Positions 55,044 to 63,442 of a DNA stretch of 64,000 nt are shown in pieces. The DNA lies in the NCBI GenBank assembly GCA_023450745.1, contig JAEXGR010000032.1, positions 1-64,000 on the forward strand, written 5' to 3'. A program made the translations under genes and the position numbers. How positions within the stretch are numbered: position 1 is the stretch's first letter; every line of letters starts with the position of its first letter. Below the pieces are notes generated by a model. It worked only from the letters and a program-made list of their open reading frames with translations, was not told the DNA's origin and made no database searches. The DNA comes from Synergistota bacterium. Its GTDB lineage: Bacteria; Synergistota; Synergistia; Synergistales; Synergistaceae.

Positions 55044-55601
55044 ATGTCTAAAGATTTCAACAAGGTTGTGCTGGTAGGCAGATTAACCCGCGATCCCGAC
55101 GTCCGCTTTACGCCCAACAAGCAGAAAGTTGCCAGATTCAGTCTGGCGACGGGGCGGCAGTGGAAAAACAAGGTAACCGGCGAATTGCAAAGCCACACGG
55201 ATTTCATACCGGTAACGGTGTGGGGGGCGCTTGCGGACATTTGCGAGCGTTATGTGAAAAAAGGCAGCCAGATACTGATAGAGGGACGTATCAGCACGCG
55301 GGATTACGACGACATCAAAACCGGGCAGCATAAGTGGGTCACGGAGGTCGTGGCAGAAAACATCATTCTCCTTGGTTCGCCGCGCAGAGGCGACGAACAG
55401 GGCGGTTATCAGCAGCAAAGTTACGGCGGAGGCCAGCAGCAGTCCGGTTACGGGCGCGCGCCGCAGCCGCAGTCAGACGCCATGGCGGCTCCCGATATGG
55501 GCAGCTTAAGAGGCGAGGCTGGCTTTGAGGATGATTTCCCGCTTGACTTTTCGGAGCTTGGAGGCCCTGAATCGTCGGGAGACGTAGAGATACCGTTCTA
55601 G
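55044..55601 (+). CDS. ssb: Single-stranded DNA-binding protein
   Basis: 185-residue SSB. The OB-fold (1-110) has NKVVLVGRLTRDPDVRFTPNKQKVARFSLAT (in parts) and ILIEGRISTRDYDD; a Gln/Gly-rich linker (about 118-160) leads to the acidic C-terminal tip ending DVEIPF, the docking site for replication and repair partners. Its place between rpsF and rpsR is the classic arrangement. Confidence 0.97.
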   Translation: MSKDFNKVVLVGRLTRDPDVRFTPNKQKVARFSLATGRQWKNKVTGELQSHTDFIPVTVWGALADICERYVKKGSQILIEGRISTRDYDDIKTGQHKWVTEVVAENIILLGSPRRGDEQGGYQQQSYGGGQQQSGYGRAPQPQSDAMAAPDMGSLRGEAGFEDDFPLDFSELGGPESSGDVEIPF

Positions 55602-55621
55602 TAGAAAGAGGTGGACAGGCA

Positions 55622-55861
55622 ATGGAAAACGCATTCAACCGCAAGCGCCGCAAGCGCAGGCCGAAGGTATGCCATTTCTGCGTAGATAAAGTCGAGCATA
55701 TCGATTACAAGGAAATTGACAAACTTAAGAAATATATAACGGAACGCAGCAAGATAATCCCCCGCCGCGTGACGGGTACATGTGCGAAGCATCAGCGTCA
55801 GCTGACGCGCGCGATCAAGCGCGCAAGGCTCATCGCGCTTCTGCCCTTTACATCCGACTAA
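55622..55861 (+). CDS. rpsR: 30S ribosomal protein S18
   Basis: 79-residue, very basic S18. Motifs are KRRPKVCHFCVDKVEHIDYKEI and KIIPRRVTGTCAKHQRQLTRAIKRARLIALLPF (in parts). The CxxC plus a later Cys-x-x-His (CHFC and CAKH) indicate a zinc-binding C+ form. A type-B palindromic repeat begins 3 bases after the stop, separating it from the usual downstream rplI-dnaB genes. Confidence 0.97.
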   Translation: MENAFNRKRRKRRPKVCHFCVDKVEHIDYKEIDKLKKYITERSKIIPRRVTGTCAKHQRQLTRAIKRARLIALLPFTSD

Positions 55862-55864
55862 AGG

Positions 55865-56075
55865 AAATCGGCGCGAATAAGCGCCGTATGCGTCATAAAT
55901 CGGCCCCTGAGCGTCCTGCGGTAGACGCATCCGCATGCCGCGGCAATATGGATAATCTGAAAATGTTCCCCGCTTAACGGCGGGGAACATTTTCTTGCAA
56001 TCGCCGTATGAAAATACGGCTTTCGGTACTCAGGGACCGACTTATTTAGCCTACGACACTTCTTCGCGCCGATTT
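55865..56075. repeat. Palindromic intergenic repeat, type B, copy 2
   Basis: Inverted ends beginning AAATCGGCGCGAA (from 55865) and ending at 56075, with the central perfect stem AATGTTCCCCGC/GCGGGGAACATT. It is closely similar along its length to the copy at 16414-16617. It begins 3 bases after the rpsR stop codon and is followed by a type-C composite, the same order as at 16414. Confidence 0.88.
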
Positions 56076-56097
56076 TTCTGCTGTCAAGCAGTAGCGT

Positions 56098-56905
56098 AAA
56101 CGCCGATTTATCTTCGGGCGAGGAAAAGATAAATTGGGGTTTGGCGTGCTAGTGACAAAAAACAATCTGCCGGTATTCCACGATTTTGGTTTGCGCCTTT
56201 AAAGCCTCCCTCGCGAGGGAGGTGGGCCGGCGACGGGTTTTCGCCGGGTCGGAGGGAGTGTTACTCTGTTAGGCGCGGTTTCCGCGCCTAACAGAGTCCA
56301 CAGAAGGCCCTAAAGCAAAATTAAAACCAAGGTCAAAACTCCCTCAGTCTCGGCTTCGCCGATCCAGCTCCCTCAAAGAGGGCGCCTTTTTGATAGTCAA
56401 AAGACAGACGCTGCGGCATTTCCGTTAGCGTGCTACTTACAAAAAATAATCTGCTGGCAATGCAGTAGTGTAAATGCTGATTTCTTTTAGGAGAATAAAA
56501 GATAAATTAAAGACAGTATTTAATAATAAAACAATCTGTGAGTATTTAATGATTTTTGGTTTGCGCCTTAAAAGCCTCCCTCAGGTAGGCGGCCAGGGAG
56601 CCAAATCAGCGTTTTTCTGATTTGTGCGAATCGGCTGGTAGTTACATCAGAGGTGGGCCGGCGACGGGTTTTCGCCGGGTCGGAGGGAGTTTTGACGTTG
56701 ACCTTAAGGTTTTCATAATTTAAAGAAGATAAAAACATCAAACCAAAGTCAAAACTCCCTCAGGCCCTACGGGCCAGCTCCCTCAGCGAGGGAGCCAAGA
56801 TCAAAATCTAAGCAGAAACTGCCTAATTGACAGCAGATTGTTTTTTGTAACTAGCGCGTCAAACCCCCATTTATCCCTTACCCTATCGAAAATAAATCGG
56901 CCTTT
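56098..56905. repeat. 808-base composite repeat with 73-bp inverted ends
   Basis: Left end 56098-56170 and right end 56833-56905 are inverted copies (about 60 of 73 positions identical by hand). Inside are two tandem, diverged core units (about 56190-56400 and 56570-56790). The first has the perfect 16-bp stem with TTT loop (56263-56278/56282-56297); the second lacks it and carries an inserted hairpin module (56594-56633), found inverted in the block at 13131-13480. A partial third copy of the end sequence lies near 56430-56510. No open frame resembling a transposase is present. Confidence 0.88.
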
Positions 56906-57101
56906 ATAAGCGGAGAACCAAAACGCCGGTTTTGTGTGATAAGTGAGATAGAAAATCTTTGACTTTCGTAATCGAACTTAATTTGTTCATCAATCGCTTG
57001 AGGGGCGTCAGGCGTGCCGGATGCTGACGGCTTTACCTTGGGAATACGGATAATCTGCGCAAGATATCGCCGCTTCTTCCAAAAAACCTTTTAACTGCTG
57101 T
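56906..57101. other. Intergenic region upstream of yybS
   Basis: Residual AT-rich sequence after the repeat block. I see no gene. A possible promoter for the next operon lies at its end. Confidence 0.4.
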
Positions 57102-57107
57102 TATAAT
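57102..57107 (+). promoter_or_regulatory. -10 box of yybS-rplI-dnaB
   Basis: TATAAT (57102-57107), 53 bases upstream of the yybS start; no good -35 at 17 bases. Since the repeat block separates this operon from rpsF-ssb-rpsR, a promoter here is needed if the block terminates transcription. Confidence 0.45.
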
Positions 57108-57159
57108 ATGTGAGAGTTTAAAAGGGTCCTTAATTGACGGGGACTGGCGGAGGTTTGAC

Positions 57160-58113
57160 GTGAAGGGTAAAGTTGTCTTTGAATGGTTTTTCTGGGTACT
57201 GCTGAGCATTGTGCTGTTTGCGGCGGGCATAGACGTCGCTTTCCTGTCGCCTTTCATCATTCTTGCCGCGCCCGCGCCGCTGATGATACTCGTATGCCGG
57301 CAGGGCGTGCGCGAGGGGTCGCTGGGCGCGCTTTTGGGGACGCTCTTCGTCTATGCGCTCATGGGGCCGGTATCGGCCTTCATGTATACCTGTGAATTCG
57401 GCCTGCTGGGGCTGGCGATGGGCATCCTGCTCGTCAAAGTGCGCAGCGGGGCGGACTATGTTATTTTTGCCGTCGCCGTCTCGGTGGCGGTGAAGATGCT
57501 GCTGATGGGAGTCTTTACCTACGCGGCGGGAGTCAACCCCTTCGCGATAACGCCAGAAGCGGCTCAGGGAATCGTTGCGACCCTCTCCTCCGTGTTATCG
57601 CAGGGCGGCGTCTCGCTATCGCCCGAAAGCGTAAAAAACTACGCGGAGGCGATGGCGCAGACCGTTTCACTGATGATGCCCTCGATGCTGATCCTCTTCG
57701 CGGCGGCAGACACCATGACGGGTTATGTGCTCACGCGGCTCTACTTCAGAAAGGCGGGCGGCGTGAAACTGCCCTCGCTGCCGCCGTTTGCCTATTGGCG
57801 GTTCCCCAAGAATATCTTCTGGGCGCTGCTTGCGGCGCTGATTCTCGATATGGCCTCTAAGGCTTTTCCCGACGAGGGGCTTTACCGGATGCTCTCGCTG
57901 AACCTCATGGAGGTGCTGCGGGGGATATTCCTTGTCGAGGGGCTCTCGCTGCTCTGGTATTTCATGAGCGCCTATAAAGTCAACCGGGCGGTCCGGGCGG
58001 CGCTGACGCTTTTCTGCGCCTTTTTCGCCCCGGTGTCCTACGTGCTCTCGATGGTGGGCATCTTTGATATCTGGTATGATCTGCGTAAGCGTATTAAATT
58101 AAGGAGGAAATAG
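57160..58113 (+). CDS. DUF2232 (YybS-like) membrane protein
   Basis: 317-residue inner-membrane protein with about eight helices starting at GTG 57160 (GGAGG 6 bases upstream). The sequence VCRQGVREGSLGALLGTLFVYALMGP and the gene order before rplI-dnaB identify it as the YybS/DUF2232 family. It resembles the S-component/ECF-type fold of vitamin transporters; its substrate is unknown. rplI follows after 2 bases. Confidence 0.88.
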   Translation: MKGKVVFEWFFWVLLSIVLFAAGIDVAFLSPFIILAAPAPLMILVCRQGVREGSLGALLGTLFVYALMGPVSAFMYTCEFGLLGLAMGILLVKVRSGADYVIFAVAVSVAVKMLLMGVFTYAAGVNPFAITPEAAQGIVATLSSVLSQGGVSLSPESVKNYAEAMAQTVSLMMPSMLILFAAADTMTGYVLTRLYFRKAGGVKLPSLPPFAYWRFPKNIFWALLAALILDMASKAFPDEGLYRMLSLNLMEVLRGIFLVEGLSLLWYFMSAYKVNRAVRAALTLFCAFFAPVSYVLSMVGIFDIWYDLRKRIKLRRK

Positions 58114-58115
58114 AA

Positions 58116-58562
58116 ATGAAAGTCATTTTAAAACAGGATGTCGCAAAGGTTGGCAAAAAGGGAGACCTGGTCGAGGTCTCGGACGGATACGGGCGTAACT
58201 TCCTTGTCGGACGCGGCCTTGGCGAAGAGGCGACGCCGGGAAAACTCCGCGAATATCAGGAGCTCCAGAAGACGCAGAAGGCGCGCGACGACAAGCGCCA
58301 GAAGGCCGCGGAAGAGACGAGGAAAAAGCTCGGCGGCAAGCTGGTATCCGTGAAAGTCAGCGCGGGCGAAGGCGGCAAACTCTTCGGCAGCGTCACCTCG
58401 GCGCAGGTCGCGGAGGCGCTTGCGGCGCAGTTCGCGACGGCGGTAGACAAGAAAGACATCAAGCTGGACGACTCCATCAAACAGGCCGGTTCATACACCT
58501 TCAGGATCAAGCTCTATCCCGGTGTCGAAGCCGAGATGACGCTCAAGGTGGAGACAGAGTAA
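58116..58562 (+). CDS. rplI: 50S ribosomal protein L9
   Basis: 148-residue L9: N-terminal rRNA-binding domain (MKVILKQDVAKVGKKGDLVEVSDGYGRNFLV), a long connecting helix (about 42-75) and the C-terminal domain with GGKLFGSVTSAQVAEAL. Complete. GGAGGA precedes the ATG; dnaB begins 3 bases after the stop. Confidence 0.97.
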   Translation: MKVILKQDVAKVGKKGDLVEVSDGYGRNFLVGRGLGEEATPGKLREYQELQKTQKARDDKRQKAAEETRKKLGGKLVSVKVSAGEGGKLFGSVTSAQVAEALAAQFATAVDKKDIKLDDSIKQAGSYTFRIKLYPGVEAEMTLKVETE

Positions 58563-58565
58563 ACT

Positions 58566-59918
58566 TTGGAAAACAGCAGCGGCTTAGACAGAATACCGCC
58601 GTTCAACCTCGAAGCGGAGCGGTCCGTCCTCGGCTCGTGCCTTCTGGACTCAGAGGCGCTGACGGCCGTAATGGAGGGGCTCTCCGCCGAGGATTTTTAC
58701 GATCCGCGCCACCGCCGGGCCTTTGAGGTGATGGAGGCGATGGCCGCGCGCAACATCGCCGTGGATTCCCTGACCTTCAGGGATGAGATAAAAAAACAGA
58801 GCCTTGAAGAACGGCTTGGCGGAATCTCCTTCATCGCCTCGCTGATGGAATCGGTGACGACGACGGCGAATATCGAATACCACATCGGCATCGTGCGCGA
58901 CAAATCGATACACCGCGCGCTCATCGTCGTCGGCAGCGACATCTCGAAGCTGGGTTTCAGCGAGGACGTCGAGGTGGACGACGCGCTGGAGACCGCGGAA
59001 CAGCGCGTCTTCGAGATCGCGCGCACGGGAAAGACCACCAACATTCGCTCCACGCGCGAAGTGCTGATCTCGGCGATGGCCGACATCGAAAAGCGCCTCG
59101 CCGGAGGCCTCGCCGTTACCGGCGTCCCCTCGGGATTCAAAGACTTTGACAGCATGTCCGCCGGCCTCCAGCCGGGCGGCCTTTACATACTCGCGGCGCG
59201 TCCCTCGATGGGAAAGACGGCCTTTGCGATCAACATCGCGCAGTACGCCGCGATGCAGGAGAATATCCCCGTCCTCGTCTTCAGCCTGGAAATGTCGGCG
59301 GAACAGATCGTGCAGAGAATGCTCTCCTCGGAGGCGAAGGTCAACCTGCGGGAGCTCTTTGAGACGAAGCGCCAGCAGAACGAACAATGGAAACGGCTGA
59401 AAGACGCCGCGGCGGCGATTGAAAAGAGCCCCGTGTTCATCGACGACAGCTCGCCGCTGAACACGATGGAGCTGCGCGGACGCTGCCGCCGTTTTTTCGC
59501 GAAACACGGCGAGGGGCGCGGGCTGATAGTCGTCGACTACTTGCAGCTGATGCACGCGGCGCGCCGGATAGAGAACCGCACCCAGGAGGTCTCCGAGATC
59601 TCGCGCACGCTCAAAAGCATCGCGCGCGAGTTCAAAGTGCCGGTGCTCGCGCTCTCCCAGCTGTCGCGCGACGTTGAAAAACGGGACAAGAAAAAACCGC
59701 AGCTCTCGGACCTGCGTGAAAGCGGCGCGATCGAGCAGGACGCCGACATGGTCATCTTCCTCTACCGCGAGGCCTACTACGCGCAGGAGAACGATACGAA
59801 CGACGCGACGGCCGAAGTCATCATCGCGAAAAACCGCAACGGCCCCACCGGGAAAGTCGACCTCGTCTTCTTCCGCGAATACGCGCGGTTTGAGAACGGT
59901 TACAGCAGCGGATACTAA
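58566..59918 (+). CDS. dnaB: Replicative DNA helicase DnaB
   Basis: 450-residue hexameric helicase beginning with TTG. The N-terminal helical domain (1-150) has PPFNLEAERSVLGSCLLD; the RecA-like motor has Walker A ARPSMGKTAFAINIA near residue 218 and Walker B LIVVDYLQLMHA near 320; the Arg finger region is in QDADMVIFLYRE and AKNRNGPTG. It unwinds DNA at the replication fork. Stands after yybS-rplI as in many bacteria, and an O-antigen-ligase-like gene follows after 46 bases. Confidence 0.97.
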   Translation: MENSSGLDRIPPFNLEAERSVLGSCLLDSEALTAVMEGLSAEDFYDPRHRRAFEVMEAMAARNIAVDSLTFRDEIKKQSLEERLGGISFIASLMESVTTTANIEYHIGIVRDKSIHRALIVVGSDISKLGFSEDVEVDDALETAEQRVFEIARTGKTTNIRSTREVLISAMADIEKRLAGGLAVTGVPSGFKDFDSMSAGLQPGGLYILAARPSMGKTAFAINIAQYAAMQENIPVLVFSLEMSAEQIVQRMLSSEAKVNLRELFETKRQQNEQWKRLKDAAAAIEKSPVFIDDSSPLNTMELRGRCRRFFAKHGEGRGLIVVDYLQLMHAARRIENRTQEVSEISRTLKSIAREFKVPVLALSQLSRDVEKRDKKKPQLSDLRESGAIEQDADMVIFLYREAYYAQENDTNDATAEVIIAKNRNGPTGKVDLVFFREYARFENGYSSGY

Positions 59919-59964
59919 GCTGGCGCCCCCCTTTGAGGGGCGCGGCGAAAATGGGTGATTCCTG

Positions 59965-61800
59965 ATGAAAATATCGAGCAAAAAGAAGACTACGGAGCAA
60001 AAAAGCTTAGGGACCTTGCTTGGCGCCGGTCCGGTGCCGCTGGTGCCGCGGTGGATTTTTTATCCGCTGATTTTTATCTCGCTTGCGCTGCCGAACCTGA
60101 TTTTTTCGGGAGTGAGCTGGTTTGACACTCTGCATATCATGAAATGGGCCTGGACGATGGTGCCGGTTGCCCTGATATCGCTGATCGGAGGCTCCATTTT
60201 AGCGATTTACGGCGCGGAGCGCACGGGGTTTCGCCTCGACCTTTTCGGCGGCGTGTGGTTTTCTTTGCTGGCCTTTGTCTCGCTGCAGCCGTTGTGGACC
60301 GATATCTTCGCCCGTTCCACCTATATGAAGGAATGGTTCTTTTTCGCGACGCTGCTGGCCGTCTATATTTTCAGTTATAACCTTTTCACCGGCGAGAGGG
60401 CGCTGCGCTGTCTGCTGTGGCTCGCAAACCTCAACGCGGCGCTGAATATCGTCTTCGCCGAGCTTCTCATCCGGGAGATGAACGCTCCTTTCTGGTTCAT
60501 CATGAACGTCCCCGGGAATTATATCGGCAATACGGGGCAGCAGGAGATGTTCGGCCTCTGGATGGCGATGGCCGCGATGAACGGTATTTTTCTCCACATG
60601 GTCTACTCTCAGCTTGCCGAGACGGAGCCTAAAAGGTATCGGAAGATAAGATGCGCCAATCTTTTTATGCTCGCCTTCAACGCGTGGGGGTTGTGGAATT
60701 CGACGACGCGCGCGGGGATGCTTTCGCTGATGACGGGGACGATCATCCTCTCTGTCATCATCTGGAACTGCAAGCCGCGGCGGCTGCTGAGGAGCGTCGG
60801 CTTTGCCTCGCTGCTGGTCGCCGTGATGCTGGTCGTCAATATCTGCATGGGCTATTTCGGCTGGAGCCGCGCCTACGCGCTGATAAACAAGACGTCGGAT
60901 ATGCTGCTGAACACGACGAATTTCGGCGCGCGCCGCGAAATCTGGATTACGAGCTGGAATGTCTTCAAGGAGCGCCCCTTCGCCGGCGTCGGCCTCGGCC
61001 ATTATAAGTGGCATTATCTTGACGGCCAGCGCGAGGCGTTCAAGGAGCACCCCGAGCTGAAGTGGCAGTTCACTTACTGGGCCCACAGCGAATATTTGCA
61101 GTGGCTCGCGGAGTTCGGCGTCTTTGGCGCGCTGATTTTGCTTTCGGCGGCGCTTTGGTGGATCTGGAGCTTTGTCCGCGCGCTCTCGCAGAAGAAGGAC
61201 CTCTCTTACGCCGCGATGTGGGGCTGCGCTTTCGTCTATCTGATCTGGTTCGACGCGATTTTCAGCCGCCCCTTTCACCGCATCGAGAACGTCATCTGGC
61301 TCTCGCTCGCCTTCGCGGTCGCCAACCGGCAGCTGCTGCCGCTTTCGGTCAAGTTCAGCGAAATCCGCCACGACGTCATCTACCGGCTGCTGGGATTTTT
61401 TATGGCGACGGTCGCCGTGATGGGGATGCTTTTCCTTTACTCCGGCTGCCGCGCCGATAAGTCTCTGCGCGCGGCCTCGATGACGACGAGCGCCTCGCTG
61501 CAGCGCTACCGGATCGACGAGGCGCGGCGGAGCCTGATGGGGATGGACGAGGCGAACGAGCAGCTCGCCTATCATCTGCTCGCCGTGGCGAACGCGACGA
61601 AGAAGCCGGAGGACCTCGCCGCGGGCATCGAGCAGCTTTACAGGAGCTTCAAGACCCGGCCGCAGGCAAAACAGCTTTTGGAGCTGGTAAATCTTGCGCA
61701 GCGCACGGGAAATCAGCGGCTGCTTTCCGAGCTTGCGGCGTATCTGCATCCCTCGGCCTATCGTCCCGTCTCGGGCGACGCGGGGCCGCTGTCAAAATAG
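59965..61800 (+). CDS. O-antigen ligase-like membrane protein with helical C-terminus
   Basis: 611-residue protein with about twelve transmembrane helices (residues 30-490) and a soluble alpha-helical C-terminus (about 500-611) resembling TPR helices. The periplasmic loop motif GVGLGHYKWHYLDGQ near 340 and WAHSEYLQWLAEFGVFGALIL near 372 are diagnostic of the Wzy/O-antigen ligase (WaaL) superfamily. It would transfer a polysaccharide or glycan to lipid A-core or a protein; which of these is not decidable here. A weak hairpin (about 59922-59942) lies between it and dnaB. Confidence 0.85.
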   Translation: MKISSKKKTTEQKSLGTLLGAGPVPLVPRWIFYPLIFISLALPNLIFSGVSWFDTLHIMKWAWTMVPVALISLIGGSILAIYGAERTGFRLDLFGGVWFSLLAFVSLQPLWTDIFARSTYMKEWFFFATLLAVYIFSYNLFTGERALRCLLWLANLNAALNIVFAELLIREMNAPFWFIMNVPGNYIGNTGQQEMFGLWMAMAAMNGIFLHMVYSQLAETEPKRYRKIRCANLFMLAFNAWGLWNSTTRAGMLSLMTGTIILSVIIWNCKPRRLLRSVGFASLLVAVMLVVNICMGYFGWSRAYALINKTSDMLLNTTNFGARREIWITSWNVFKERPFAGVGLGHYKWHYLDGQREAFKEHPELKWQFTYWAHSEYLQWLAEFGVFGALILLSAALWWIWSFVRALSQKKDLSYAAMWGCAFVYLIWFDAIFSRPFHRIENVIWLSLAFAVANRQLLPLSVKFSEIRHDVIYRLLGFFMATVAVMGMLFLYSGCRADKSLRAASMTTSASLQRYRIDEARRSLMGMDEANEQLAYHLLAVANATKKPEDLAAGIEQLYRSFKTRPQAKQLLELVNLAQRTGNQRLLSELAAYLHPSAYRPVSGDAGPLSK

Positions 61801-61802
61801 TA

Positions 61803-62468
61803 ATGAGGCGCGGCGCCCGCCGGGGATTTACTCTTATCGAGATAATGCTCGTCGTAGGGCTGGTCGGCATTATCGCGACCGCCGCCCTGGCGCCGCTTGT
61901 CTTCACGATTCGTTCGCTGGAGGAGGCTCAGATGCGGTGGGGGGCCTCCCACAATACCGCGGCGGCGGCGGAGAAGATATATTCCGATATTCGCCGCGTT
62001 ATTCCCAACCCCGCTTTCTCGACGTTTAAGATCGTCCACAAGAGCGGCCTGTCGGCTCAGGCCGACGACCGCCTCGTTATCTGGAGCGCCGCTCCGAAGT
62101 ACGAGGGAAAAAACGTCGGCGTGGTGGTCTATAAGGTCGTGACCAAGGGCGTTCTGAATAACGCGAAGCCGGGGCTTTATCGCTGGGTGCTGGTCAACGT
62201 GCCGTCGGTAAGCGTCGTATCGGGCGACTTGTCGGGAAATCCCTCAGAGCCGGAGACGCCGATGGAAGTGAACACCGACGGCCTCGACCCCAAAGAGGCG
62301 AAGCTCGTGCTCGCGGACGCCGTCGGGGTGAGTTTTTACGCCTGGCAGAATGATAAATGGGTGCAGGAGTATGACGGCAAGCTGCCCCGGCTGCTGAAAA
62401 CCGAGATCATCACCAAAGACGGCGGCTATTCGCACACCGAGAGGTTCCCCCATGCGCCGGAGAAGTAG
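61803..62468 (+). CDS. Type II secretion minor pseudopilin, GspJ-like
   Basis: 221-residue pseudopilin. A short basic leader is followed by the prepilin peptidase site RRGFTLIEIMLVVGL (cleavage before Phe, Glu at position +5), a hydrophobic helix (to about 36), and a beta-rich globular domain with a GspJ-like outline. It begins 2 bases after the preceding stop and overlaps the next gene by 17 bases. It may belong to a type II secretion or type IV pilus-like system encoded onward past the window edge. Confidence 0.8.
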   Translation: MRRGARRGFTLIEIMLVVGLVGIIATAALAPLVFTIRSLEEAQMRWGASHNTAAAAEKIYSDIRRVIPNPAFSTFKIVHKSGLSAQADDRLVIWSAAPKYEGKNVGVVVYKVVTKGVLNNAKPGLYRWVLVNVPSVSVVSGDLSGNPSEPETPMEVNTDGLDPKEAKLVLADAVGVSFYAWQNDKWVQEYDGKLPRLLKTEIITKDGGYSHTERFPHAPEK

Positions 62469-63363
62469 CGGCTTTATCCTCGTGTCGGTGCTGCTCTCCA
62501 CGACGCTGCTCATCACGGCGGCGACGGCCTTCGCCTGGTTTGCGCGCACCGAGGCCCGCCGCGTGGGCACGCGGGAGAATATCTTGAAATTCCGCAGCGC
62601 CGCCGAGATCGCCGTCGGCGTGATCGGGCAGAAGATCGCGGCGGACGCCAATAAATACGACAGCCTCACCGAGCCGCTCTACGCGCCGGGGCAGCTGACG
62701 AAAATAGAAATTGGGGATTATGATGTTTCCGTAAAAATCACGCCGTTAAATGATAAAATATCCGTGAACGGACTCTTGCTTCCCGACGGCGTTACGATAC
62801 GTTCGGAATACGAGCCCGCGTGGAACGCCATCTGGGAGGAACTGGAGCTGCCGCAGCTCGCGGCGGCGGTGATTGACTTTATCGATAAGGACAAGAACCA
62901 GAAGCTCGGCGGGGCGGAACGCGACGGCAATATCAACAGGCTTATATCGGATATCAACGAACTCAAGGCGATGCCGGAGATAGACGACCGGGTGCTGTGG
63001 GGCGCGAAAGACAAGCCGGGGGGACTTGCGAAATATTTTACCGTCCCCGGCGGGCAGAAGATAAACATCAACGTGGCGGCGCCGGAGATGATCGAAAAGC
63101 TCGACGACGGGCTTTCTCTGTCGCACGCGCAGAGTATTTCGGCGCAGCGGCTCATCTCGCCGCTTACGAGCCTGGAAGACCTGAAGCGCGTTCCGGGGTT
63201 CCCCGCGGCGCTCGCGACGAAGCTCGCCAACGTCATCGGCTTTGAGAGCACGCATTTCCTGCTCGAGGCAAGTCTCAGCGATAAGGCCGGCAATACGAGG
63301 AATTACAGAGTGATCGTGGAACGCGGCGGCAAAAGGTGCAGGATCGTGAGCTGGGAGGAGTAA
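62452..63363 (+). CDS. Type II secretion protein K, GspK-like
   Basis: 303-residue minor pseudopilin. After a basic leader the cleavage site is SGFILVSVLLS: the +5 glutamate found in other pseudopilins is missing, which is characteristic of GspK. A helix-hairpin-helix region (LEDLKRVPGFPAALATKLANVIGF) in the C-terminal half and LSHAQSISAQRLISP are also typical. GspK caps the pseudopilus tip with GspI and GspJ. It overlaps the GspJ-like gene by 17 bases; a GspL-like gene starts 80 bases later. Confidence 0.82.
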   Translation: MRRRSSGFILVSVLLSTTLLITAATAFAWFARTEARRVGTRENILKFRSAAEIAVGVIGQKIAADANKYDSLTEPLYAPGQLTKIEIGDYDVSVKITPLNDKISVNGLLLPDGVTIRSEYEPAWNAIWEELELPQLAAAVIDFIDKDKNQKLGGAERDGNINRLISDINELKAMPEIDDRVLWGAKDKPGGLAKYFTVPGGQKININVAAPEMIEKLDDGLSLSHAQSISAQRLISPLTSLEDLKRVPGFPAALATKLANVIGFESTHFLLEASLSDKAGNTRNYRVIVERGGKRCRIVSWEE

Positions 63364-63442
63364 ACTCCTTCATCGCGCGCAGCCGGCAAGAGGGTTTTCC
63401 GTCAGAGAGGAATGATCGAAGCTGATAAAGGGTAGCGGGATA

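Noticed and set aside
60199..61749. A 516-codon minus-strand open frame
   Set aside because: Antisense of the O-antigen-ligase-like gene, with Arg/Gln/Glu-rich low-complexity translation.
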